Shown here piece by piece: positions 9,861 through 19,232 of a stretch of DNA of 64,000 nucleotides. This stretch comes from Trifolium pratense (Eukaryota > Streptophyta > Magnoliopsida > Fabales > Fabaceae): contig NC_060063.1 of assembly GCF_020283565.1 (NCBI RefSeq), positions 23,986,777-24,050,776 of the forward strand. The letters run 5' to 3'. A program made the translations under genes and the position numbers. The number at the start of each line of letters is the position of its first letter. Within the stretch, counting starts at the first letter, position 1. The notes under the pieces are model-generated. The model saw only the letters and a program-made list of their open reading frames with translations, searched no databases and was not told the DNA's origin.

Positions 9861-10573
9861 ATACCCGTGCAATCCTACCTAGGAACCTCCTAGATATGAG
9901 ACCCAGTCTCAATTCCTTCTAACAAAACGTATTGTGTTGCTGTCAACTTTATAACGATAAGAGATGGAGACACCCTTCTAAAAAACTAGACTTCACTCTC
10001 GCTTAAAAGCTTTTGAGTGAAACACACACACACTAACTTCGTACTTCAAAGCTTAGGAGTAGTTCACAATTAAAACTCAATAAACTCAGTCCTAAACTTG
10101 CTCACAATTAACAAAACACTCTAAACCCTAAAACTTACACTTTTAGTAAAACATGGTTTAGATTACATGAGAAAAATAGGTATGAGTCTTCATGTATTTA
10201 TAGTCTTCAATTGTCTTGATGTGCAAGCTATGTTTTCAGACAAACACGGCTGGAGTATTGCAGTCAGCCCTAGATTATTTTAAAAATAAAACAATATTTG
10301 ATTTAATACAAAAATATATCACGTTATATTTTTGTTTCAAATAAAACTCATACACCGCCTTCCAGAACTTTCAGAGACTTGGACAACAAGGGGCGGTTTG
10401 ACTTGGCTCATAAGCTTTATGCATAAAAACGAATTAAATCTTCCTATGATTTGATATAAAAATTTCTGCACAATACAAAGCAGATAATGCTGTACTCGTA
10501 TGCTTATAGCATCTTGTCTAGCATCTAGCTAGAGTTGGCTTTTGCAAAATGCAGGTAATCATAAAAACCAACA
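9861..10573 (-). repeat. Old LTR remnant related to the E3 LTR
   Basis: Sequence after E1 matches, with many differences, the E3 LTR (compare CCGTGCAATCCTACCT here and near 15490, the line about TTTATAGTCTTCAATTGTCT, and the end CTTTTGCAAAATG...CCAACA). It is in the same, minus, orientation as E3. Only the part from E3-LTR position 15488 onward is present; the rest should lie to the left of E1. No polypurine tract follows 10573, so it is probably a solo LTR split by E1. Confidence 0.8.
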
Positions 10574-10751
10574 CACATGTTAGACAAACCCTTTTATTAC
10601 AAACAAACAAGTCACCTAGACCATAATACTTTATTCCCATTTGAATAGTTCGAGAATACATAGAAGATGCCGTTAGTAAGAAAATGAAAATGAATCGTTA
10701 GAGCTCTCCATACACCCACTTTCCAATGCTCTCCATTATATATAGCGTGTG
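10574..10751. other. Unclassified stretch sharing a motif with 27071-27150; TATA-like end
   Basis: About 80 bp here (10631-10712) resemble 27071-27150, including CATAGAAGATGC and a TGAATCGT(T/C)AGAGCTCTC line. ATTATATATA lies just before the MITE at 10752. It could be promoter sequence of the broken reading frame at 11338. Confidence 0.3.
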
Positions 10752-11240
10752 CAAGGTTTTAAATTGCGGTTGCGGTCGTGGATGCGGTTGCGGTTGCAGG
10801 TATTGCGATTGCGGCTAATGCGGACACTGCGATGCAATTGCAGCCGTTGCGGCGTGAAATAATTTTTTATCCGCACAAACACAGAAAAAATACTATAATT
10901 ATTGTAATTCCTTATATATCTTTTACTTATAATTCTATATAAATTTTAATTCATTTTTAAGTCATCGAGACATAAGAAGACATAAACTCTAAAATGAAAG
11001 GACATAATGGAAAAAATAAAGGTGAGATTCTCTGAATTTTTACGAAAAGGAATATTGGATTGAACCGTTGCGGCCGTTGCAGTCAAAACTCCGTTGTGTT
11101 GCGGTGAAATGCTGTTGCGTTGCGGCATCACGTGTGATTTGAGTTCACACCGCAATTGCGGTCCGATGCGGTTGCAGTGCCTACCGCATCCGCACTATTG
11201 CGGCCGCATCAGGTGATGCGGTCCGCAATTTAAAACCTTG
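10752..11240 (+). mobile_element. hAT-type MITE, copy 1
   Basis: Terminal inverted repeats CAAGGTTTTAAATTGCGG and CCGCAATTTAAAACCTTG are perfect. Flanks are an 8-bp direct repeat AGCGTGTG (10744-10751 and 11241-11248), the target size of hAT elements. Inside are many GCGGTTGCGG-type subterminal repeats. No transposase ORF. Confidence 0.9.
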
Positions 11241-11248
11241 AGCGTGTG

Positions 11249-11445
11249 GTCTTGGTTTAGTGTAAACATAAAACCTTCTTAATCTTAACTCATCCATTCA
11301 CGTCTATTCTTTCTTTGAGTTATTATTATTATAGAAAATGATGATGGGTAACAATCAACCAAATATGCAGTTTCAATTCAATATGATGATGGGTAACATG
11401 ACTGATTGTGATTTGATTTCTATATCCCAGATTCAATATTGCTGA
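11249..11445 (+). other. Possible 5' end of a broken host gene
   Basis: Leader-like sequence, then three ATGs in a row from 11338 (MMMGNNQPNMQFQF...) open for about 35 codons, ending where a truncated MITE begins. With the TATA-like sequence at about 10737-10744 this looks like a gene start into which MITEs inserted. I recognise no family; it may be chance. Confidence 0.25.
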
Positions 11446-11881
11446 TGCGGTAGCCACCGCAACCGCATCACACTGTAATTGCGGTGTGATCTTAATTCAC
11501 GTATACGGCCGCATCGTAACCGCATCACAGCTGCATCGGAAGCCGCATCAGATGTTTTTGGCGATGTTCCTTCAAATTTTCTCACCAAAAAGTAAAATTT
11601 ATGAACTTCAAATCCTAATTTATGTCGAATTAATGAAAAATCTTACTTTTAACAATCTCTCAACCGTGTATTTTAAATACATTCAAATTATTGTTTATAG
11701 AATAAACTAAGACTATGCAATGATGGATAAATAGTGTAGTTACATAGTAGTTTGATTTTATATAGCTTGTGAAATTTCAAAATGATTTCACGCCGCAACA
11801 ACCGCATTGCGCGTGCAACAACCGCAATGACCGCATTCGCAATAACTGCAACTGCAACCGCATCCGCAATTTAAAACCTTG
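11446..11881 (-). mobile_element. hAT-type MITE, copy 2, 5'-truncated
   Basis: Same family as 10752-11240 in the opposite orientation. The end CCGCAATTTAAAACCTTG at 11864-11881 is intact; the opposite terminal repeat is missing. Confidence 0.8.
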
Positions 11882-11914
11882 GCTACTGTATCCTCCTTTT
11901 TTGCAAGGTTGACC

Positions 11915-12127
11915 ACAACAATTTAAATTAGTGTTTATGGAATAGACTAAGACTATACAATGGTGGATAAATAGTATAGGTACATAGTAGTTTCATATAT
12001 ATAGCTTGTGAAATTTCAAAATGATTTCACGCCGCAACAGCCGCATTGCGCGCTGCAGCATCCGCAATAAACGTATTCGCAACATCCGCGACCACAACCG
12101 CATCTGCGACCGCAACTTAAAACCTTG
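11915..12127 (-). mobile_element. hAT-type MITE, copy 3, fragment
   Basis: Repeats the inner part of copy 2 (GGATAAATAGT...GCTTGTGAAATTTC...TTTCACGCCGCAAC) and ends with a variant terminal repeat CCGCAACTTAAAACCTTG. The left end is lost; 11915 is approximate. Confidence 0.7.
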
Positions 12128-12348
12128 GAAGACACTATGAAAGCAATTGGAGCTGACACTTATCCACAGTATTTCGGTCATTTATGTTTAAATTTATTAG
12201 AGTATTTTGTAGTAGTTGTTTTTGACATTCATGAGTCTTTTGTTGTTTTCGTGATATTTCGGTTAAAAAAAGCAATCTTTTGTCTGTCTTGTCAATAAAG
12301 GTTAACAGTTATGCAGATAAGCCTATAACTATGGGCTCTACAATTTAA
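12128..12348. other. Unclassified stretch between MITE copies
   Basis: Single-copy-looking AT-rich sequence. A short open stretch at the start (EDTMKAIGADTYPQYFG) resembles coding sequence but ends within 60 bases. No family recognised. Confidence 0.2.
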
Positions 12349-12356
12349 GTCTTAAC

Positions 12357-12878
12357 CAAGGTTTTAAATTGCGGCCGTGGATGCGGTAACGGTTGCGGTT
12401 GTTGTGAATACGGTCATTGCGGTTGCTGCAACACGCAATGCGACTGTTGCGGCGTGAAATCATTTTGAAATTTCACAAGCTATATAAAATGAAACTACTA
12501 TGTAACTACACTATTTATCCACTCTTGCTTAGTCTTAATTTATTCCATAAACATTATTTTGAATGTTCTTGAAATATACGGTTAAGAGATTGTTAAAAGT
12601 AAGATTTTTCATTATATTTGACACAAATTAGGATTTGAAATTCATAAATTTTATTTTTTGGTGAGAAAATTTGAACAAACATCGCCGAAAACGTCTGATG
12701 CAGCTTCTGATACGGTTGTAATGCGGTTACAATGCGGCCGTACACGTGAATTAAGATCACACCATAATTGCGGGTTGTAATGCGGTTACGATGCAGCCGT
12801 ACACGTGAATTAAGATCACACCGCAATCAGCAATACTGCGGCCGTAATTGCGGATGCGAACCGCAATTTAAAACGTTG
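12357..12878 (+). mobile_element. hAT-type MITE, copy 4
   Basis: Starts CAAGGTTTTAAATTGCGG; ends CCGCAATTTAAAACGTTG with one mismatch to the terminal repeat. An 8-bp target duplication GTCTTAAC lies at 12349-12356 and 12879-12886. Its interior matches copies 2 and 3 in inverse orientation. Confidence 0.9.
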
Positions 12879-13252
12879 GTCTTAACCACTCAAGGAAAAA
12901 AATCACATCACAATAATAATAACAATAAGTAATATGAACAATAATCCTAAGAGGTAATCAATACTATGAATAGAGACTAACTATAGTTTTTGAAATTTTG
13001 AGTCACAAAACCACAACCGGAAACCCTAAATTAAAAATCAAATGTGTTTACAACTATGATTTGAGACACTATGATTAAAGATAAATAAACAAGAAACATT
13101 AATGATGAATTTTATTAAACATATAAAGGGAGCATTGGAGTGTATTAATAATAATAATAAAAAAAAAGTGGGGTTTTATTATACTACTCACACCAAACAG
13201 AGTTCAGGCACCATTCTTCTTAGGGGTTGGAGGAGTAGGATGGACATTAGCA

Positions 13253-13759
13253 TCATGACGAGGAAGAAGAAGAGGAATCTTCAATCGAAGAAGTTGAATC
13301 TTCAATCTCAGAAAAAAGATGAGGATTTTTTGTAACAAAATCAAAACAAATAGCCTTCTTGAGAGACCCTACCACATACCCAGTGAGAGGAAGCCACACA
13401 TACTTGGCTGCAAAAAAGCTGAAGGGATTAACAAAATATAACATCAATATTGATGTTATGGTATTGGACACCATTAGAGAGGAATATGCCATCGCCAAAC
13501 CTTCCCCCGGGCGCGGCATCTTTATGATGAAAGAAACACTGAAACACAGCTCGACAATAACCAACAATGCGTAGACCAAATATCGGCCTTTCTCCAATAG
13601 CTGAGTGTGGCCTGTAGCATGCACAATAAGATAAGCTCCGAGTACAAGAAGATGAAGAAAAGAGAATCCAAGCAAAGCATAAAACGTTGTCTTGTTTGAT
13701 GGTGTTGGTGGTGGGGCCAACAAGGATTGTGCATTTGATGGTGGTGATGGTGGAGCCAT
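13253..13759 (-). CDS. Small host membrane protein, single exon, function unknown
   Basis: 168 residues from an ATG in good plant context (CACCATGGC). A Pro/Ser-rich N-terminus of about 24 residues is followed by three or four hydrophobic segments: FYALLGFSFLHLLVLGAYLI (about 26-46), YLVYALLVIVELCFSVSFII (about 60-80), and a long span from about 88 to 130. The C-terminus is acidic with a poly-Ser tail. A minus-strand AATAAA lies at 13116-13111, about 140 nt after the stop. The upstream region holds a telo-box-like AAACCCTA (13804-13811), common in plant 5' regions. It is the only complete non-transposon gene seen. I do not recognise the family; it may be a plant-specific integral membrane protein. 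Confidence 0.7.
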   Translation of the reverse strand: MAPPSPPSNAQSLLAPPPTPSNKTTFYALLGFSFLHLLVLGAYLIVHATGHTQLLEKGRYLVYALLVIVELCFSVSFIIKMPRPGEGLAMAYSSLMVSNTITSILMLYFVNPFSFFAAKYVWLPLTGYVVGSLKKAICFDFVTKNPHLFSEIEDSTSSIEDSSSSSSS

Positions 13760-14121
13760 GGTGAGAGATGGAGAAGATATTTGGACTGTTGCAATTATTA
13801 GGGCTAAACCCTACCATTTTTTTTGGAAAATTCTTAACTATCCATTCAAAGTGATTGGGTTAGAGTTACCCAACTTAGTTGTCAAAAGCATATTGGTCTA
13901 TCCATATCCACTTTCTATTCTCATTTTGTCAAAAAAAGTGTATAATTTTCTCATTGCGTCTATTATTAGCAATTTAACCCCTTATATTAATGTTTTTCCA
14001 TTACCAAAAACAATAGAGTTAAGTTCCCAAAACATATTCTCCTCTCTTACATTAACGTTGCTCTCACACAACATTTTCGATCCATTGGCACTTGAATCTG
14101 CTATAGTACCAACCTTAATCT
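13760..14121. other. Upstream region of the membrane-protein gene
   Basis: AT-rich, no coding sequence seen. It holds the AAACCCTA telo-box-like motif near 13804. The last part (14098-14130) contains a short direct repetition of GCTATAGTA, of which 14122-14130 is the MULE target duplication. Confidence 0.3.
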
Positions 14122-14635
14122 GCTATAGTAGAGTAATAAGTTAATTTAGTCTCTAAATTATCACTCTCTCACCAACTTAGTCCCTATACTATTAAAAATA
14201 ACTAAAAGGTCCATAATCTATTTTTCATCTGTCAATTTAGTCCATAAACTATCAATCTCTCAGCAACTTAGTCCCTAAACTATTAAAAACAACTAAAAGG
14301 TCCCTAATCTATTTTTCATCCGTCAATTTAGTCCATAAACTATCACTCTCTCACCAACTTAATCCCTAAACTATTAAAAACAACTAAAAGGTCCCTAATC
14401 TATTTTTCATCCGTCAATTTAGTCCTCGGTTAACTTGTCTATAAAACCCTAAAATATTAGCACCCTTTCTTCTTCCACGTGCTTCGATGAAAACAACCTC
14501 TAGCCGCATAACTCAATTCATTCTTTCAGAATAATCATTTAGAACGAAAGAGATCTTTAATATGAAAAAAGTGGCAATTGTTGATTTCTTTTTTTTTTAA
14601 CACAGAATATTTTTTTTATTAAACTTTTTGACTGA

Positions 14636-14950
<315 letters not shown>

Positions 14951-15239
14951 AGGTTTGTTAGGAATCATAAAATGATGTTTATGAGGGACTAAATTGAAGG
15001 ATGTGAATATAGTTTAGGGACCTTTTAGTTGTTTTAAATAGTTTGGGGACTAAGTTGGTGAGAGAGTGATAGTTTAGGGACTAAATTGACGGATGAAAAA
15101 TAGATTAGGGACCTTTTAGTTGTTTTTAATAGTTTAGGGACTAAGTTGGTGAGAGAGTGATAGTTTAGGAACTAAATTGACCAATTACTCGCTATAGTAC
15201 CAACCTTCTCAATCTACTACTCTTTTTTTACTCCACCAG

Positions 15240-16231
15240 TGAAATCTGGCACGCAGTGAACACAATGCTGCACAAGATGCTATAGCACACGTTGCAGCAA
15301 GACAGTCGCAGAACACAGTAAATAAATAAATAACTTGCAGAATAATAAATAAGACAGGTAATTGTTAACCCAGTTCAGTGCAACGTCACCTACTCTGGGG
15401 GATACCAATCCAGGAATGAATCCACTATAATAGCTCTAGTTCAAAGCCCTCGACCAACACCCGGTACTTGACTTATCACCTAGACACTACCCGTGCAATC
15501 CTACCTAAGAACCTCTTAGATAATGAGACCCTGTCCCAAATTCCCTCTAACAACACGTACTATGTTGCTGTCAATAATAATAATCAGGATGGAGACACTC
15601 TCCTAGAAACTAGACCACACTCTTGCTTAAAAGCTTATGAGTGAATCACACAAACTAACTCCGTGCTTAAAAACTTAGGAGCAGCTTACAATAAACAACA
15701 CAAACCCAGTCCTAAACTTGCATAAAAAACGACACAAGAAAGGCTCACAAAAGACACACACACTAAACCTTAAAAACGCACACTTTTGTAATACAAGGTT
15801 TAGAATTCACGAGTTGTAAAGGCTTGAGGCTTCACATATTTATAGTCTTCAATTGTCTTGATGTCCAAGTTAGGTCTTCAGACATGTACAGCTGTAGGAA
15901 TTGCGGCCCAACCCTAAATTAATTTCAAAAATATAATTTGTTTGTTTCATGTTGTACCAAACAAAAAAAACGCCAAAAATATAATATAATTATATTTTTG
16001 TTTTAAATAACATTCCTTCAGCAGACTTCAATAAAACTTGCTGAGCAAGTCTCGTTTTGCCCAGACGCACGTGCTTGAATATATAATTGAAGCAAATCTT
16101 GACTCAGATTTGAAATAAAAATTCTGCACGAAAAACAGAGCATCAGGATGCTGTACTATAATGCTACAGCACCTCAGTCCAGCATCTGGCTGGTTGGCTT
16201 TTGCAAAATGTAGCCAATCAAAACACCAACA
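15240..16231 (-). repeat. 3' LTR of E3
   Basis: 992 bp. In element orientation it begins TGTTGGTGTTTTGATTGG next to the polypurine tract and ends GCCAGATTTCA. The pair at 24283-25274 has the same length. Confidence 0.96.
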
Positions 16232-16964
16232 ATCTCCCCCTTTGGCAAATTTTGGCTAAAACAACCTTAGGCCAGTGCATAGAGAGATACAGTCTAGACT
16301 TTCCTTCGAGTCAACATAAGCACACAACTAGGAAAGAAAGTAGAACGATGCTAAGCTATTTAAACTTTCCTTCGAGTCAACATACGCACACAACTAGGAA
16401 AGAGAGTAAAGAAATTCATCAGATGAATAGATAGCTAGCACGTAAGCATCAGAGGCATGCAACAGCGGAACATAACACATCTTAGCCTCAAAGTACAGAC
16501 AGAGAGAAATAAACTCTCACATAGTGGATTCAAGATCGGAGAAATAAACTCCTTAAAATTTAAGCAACGCCACAGAGAATAGGAAAAATAAATTCCTATA
16601 TAAGCATGCATATTAAAAGTAGTAGAAAAATAAATTCTACCTACTCCCCCTCAATATATGCATAAACTTTCACTCCCCCTCAAATTATGCATATCACATA
16701 AAACATGCTATACTAGATGCTATAGCATTCTTCATCACATCATGCACATAAACACATAAACACATTTTACTCCCCCTTTTTAGCCACAAATTCTGACAAA
16801 TAAAGTCAGTACCATAGAATAGGAGCAAAGAACCATAGAATACCAAGTAGTACAAAGTCACAGGATGTCAGAACATAAGGAACCACATAGTACATGTTAC
16901 AAACCATAAGGGCTAAGCCTTCAAAAAATAACATCCAAAATAAAGAAAAAGTTACAGAAGCAGA
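16232..16964 (-). other. E3 3' non-coding region with repeated polypurine tracts
   Basis: In element orientation the LTR-proximal tract is CCAAAGGGGGAGAT. Three further GGGGGAG-type tracts lie at about 16641-16650, 16672-16680 and 16771-16781. No ORF with support is seen; in particular no counterpart of the antisense ORF of E1/E2. Confidence 0.75.
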
Positions 16965-19229
16965 TCATATTGAGGGACTTTCATCAGAGGCCATCTCCTC
17001 TTCTACAGTGTCACCACCTGCAAGATCATCATCATGGGAAGCGCTAAGGGAAGGACCAACTCCATCCTCATTTGCCTGTGACTGCTCAAGCTCCAAGGCT
17101 TGGATTACACCATCTACCAGCTCCTTCTTCTCACCTAGCATTTTACTAACCTCCCTGAGATTAGCAATCATCTGTCTCTTGGTCATACCTGCAGCTGGTT
17201 TCTTCAAAGATGTTACAGCAATGTCTGCAGCATGTGTACCTTCCAATAATCTAAAATCCATGGTCAAGGCTGAGGGTCTAGAGACAGGCACATCAGAGTT
17301 AGTGCAGATGTCAGGATGTTGAGACAAGATAATACCACAGATCACAGTGGGAAAGGCTATTGGCATTTTTACAGCAGTAGAAGACCCATGGAGAATTGTT
17401 GCATTAAAAATATGAGTGCCATAATCAAAAACAGTACTGGTTCCTACGGCATAGATGAATTTGGCCAAACCTGTAGCTACACTGTTGGAGTGTGTAGTGG
17501 GGACCCAGTTTGCTGCACCAATTTTGTTTAGCAGAGCATATTTTGTAGTTAATTTTGCAGCAGACAGTTTTCCAGCTCTTGGCCACATTCTTACTTTGTC
17601 ACCAGTTATAGTCTTGCATATCTCATTCATAGATATCTTCAATTCAGGTGCAGGAACATCACTTCTTCCCAGATGTTGATTGATGATGGCTGGTGAGAAA
17701 TCAACACATTTGCCCCTTACATACACCTTTAAGTATTCAGGACTTAAAGGGTCATCACAGTCAGCTGGGATGTTTACTAAGAATTCTCTAGTCAACTTAT
17801 CATAGCATTTACCCAACTCAGATACAGTTTTCATCAGCCCTGCCTCTTCTATCAGATTTACAATGTCTTGACATTTCAAGAAATCTTCAGTTAGATTCCT
17901 TTCAATGGCCATCCTTCTCTTGACCACGAATTTCCACCTGTCAACATACTCAACACAATGAAAGGAGACATTATCAATTGGTACAGATGGGACATTAGGA
18001 GCCATTCTTTTTCTCTTGGCAGATTTCTGAGGAGATGCTGCAGGAGATGCTTCAGCATCTTGATCTTCCTCATAGTCAGAATCACTAGAGGAGATAGTTT
18101 TTCTCTTCACAGTCTTCTTCTTACTTCCAGAGGGTATAGTGACCTTGCTCCACTGTTTCTTAGGCCCAATTTTAGTTTTGGTGGCTTCAGAAGGAGTGGC
18201 TATATCCTTTCCTGTATTACTTCTCAGCCTCCTAGATATACCAGCCCTAGGAGTACTCTTGAATTGGAGGCTTTCAACATCAATAACATTTGCCTCACTT
18301 GTATCAGGCACACTCGCACTTTTACCCTTATCCTGTGTAATGACATCAACAGGGATGGAAGTTTCAGTATTTATTTCATTAACAGGGACCACAGGAGAGT
18401 TTGGTGAATCAGGAACCACAGTGGTGTTAACATCAACCTGTGCTGCAGATGCTGTAGCATCATTTGCAGCATCTTGTTCTGGAATTGATTTCTCACTAAA
18501 AGTCATCTCAGACTCAGGATTGGCCTTAGTAGTAGCGCCAATATCATCAAGAATATCATCAGGCTTTTCCAAAGAGGGTTTCCCCAATTTCTCAGCAGTC
18601 CTAGGGTTTTCTAGACCTAGGTTTTCAGACCTTATATCAGACATCAAATTTTTCATACTACTTCCAGGTGCTCCAACATTAACGTCCACATTTGACTTAA
18701 TAGGACTATCAAGATATAGTTCACGCATCGTATGAACAGCTTTAGGTGTAGATTTAGATTTTGATTTCTTACCCGTTTTTGAAGCAGATGCATCACGCGA
18801 AGTAAATTGATTTTTCTTTGGCGTTGTCTTCTTCGCTGAAATCTTCTTCCTCTTCGTTGTTTCCCCAGGAAAAATGGTTGAGATTGGATAGGCGATTGTG
18901 ATTTGTTGAGGAAGAGAATCGTATGAGGGTGATATGGTGGTTTGTGAATGAAAAGTTTCGTCGTTTTTGGAAGGGGATGAAGTTTGAGAGCTTGACATGG
19001 TGGTTTGTATTTTTGGAGGAAGGTTTTCAACAATGGAGGTTGAGAGGAGAAGTTGAGTGGTTGTTGAAGAGAGAGAATGAAGAAAGATAGTGTGATGGAG
19101 GAGATGATGAGGTTGTAGCGCGTGAAAGGGGAAGTTAAGGAAATTTTTGATTACTTCCCCTAATTTGCGTGCACCAATGAATGAAGTGAGGAGAACCACT
19201 TCAACTGCACGCCTTTTGTGCTGTAACTG
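16965..19229 (-). CDS. Envelope-like ORF of E3, in frame behind the pol stop codon
   Basis: Open without a break from the codon after the pol UAG (19229) to 16965, about 754 codons. The first ATG is at 18998 (ACCACCATGTC), so the roughly 77 codons before it are open but lack a start, as expected if the protein is made by readthrough. The N-terminal 370 residues after the ATG are Ser/Thr/Lys-rich and disordered-looking. From about residue 400 comes a globular part with CVEYVDRWKFVVKRRMAIER, SPEYLKVYVRGKCVDFSPAI and NQHLG, the pattern of the putative plant transposon protein domain. The C-terminus is acidic. There is no clear signal peptide or membrane anchor, so envelope function is unproven. 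Confidence 0.85.
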   Translation of the reverse strand, partial: QLQHKRRAVEVVLLTSFIGARKLGEVIKNFLNFPFHALQPHHLLHHTIFLHSLSSTTTQLLLSTSIVENLPPKIQTTMSSSQTSSPSKNDETFHSQTTISPSYDSLPQQITIAYPISTIFPGETTKRKKISAKKTTPKKNQFTSRDASASKTGKKSKSKSTPKAVHTMRELYLDSPIKSNVDVNVGAPGSSMKNLMSDIRSENLGLENPRTAEKLGKPSLEKPDDILDDIGATTKANPESEMTFSEKSIPEQDAANDATASAAQVDVNTTVVPDSPNSPVVPVNEINTETSIPVDVITQDKGKSASVPDTSEANVIDVESLQFKSTPRAGISRRLRSNTGKDIATPSEATKTKIGPKKQWSKVTIPSGSKKKTVKRKTISSSDSDYEEDQDAEASPAASPQKSAKRKRMAPNVPSVPIDNVSFHCVEYVDRWKFVVKRRMAIERNLTEDFLKCQDIVNLIEEAGLMKTVSELGKCYDKLTREFLVNIPADCDDPLSPEYLKVYVRGKCVDFSPAIINQHLGRSDVPAPELKISMNEICKTITGDKVRMWPRAGKLSAAKLTTKYALLNKIGAANWVPTTHSNSVATGLAKFIYAVGTSTVFDYGTHIFNATILHGSSTAVKMPIAFPTVICGIILSQHPDICTNSDVPVSRPSALTMDFRLLEGTHAADIAVTSLKKPAAGMTKRQMIANLREVSKMLGEKKELVDGVIQALELEQSQANEDGVGPSLSASHDDDLAGGDTVEEEMASDESPSI

Positions 19230-19232
19230 CTA
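19224..19232 (-). promoter_or_regulatory. Stop-codon readthrough signal UAG CAG UUA between Pol and the envelope-like ORF
   Basis: The pol stop is TAG (19232-19230) followed by CAGTTA (19229-19224), an exact fit to the UAG-CARYYA readthrough context of tobacco mosaic virus, which soybean SIRE1 is reported to use for its envelope-like protein. The downstream ORF is in the same frame and lacks an early ATG. Readthrough itself is inferred. Confidence 0.8.

Noticed and set aside
19000..19199. Independent start of the E3 envelope-like ORF at the GTG at 19199
   Set aside because: Plant nuclear genes rarely start at GTG; the frame is open back to the pol UAG, which fits readthrough better. A start at the ATG 18998 remains possible.
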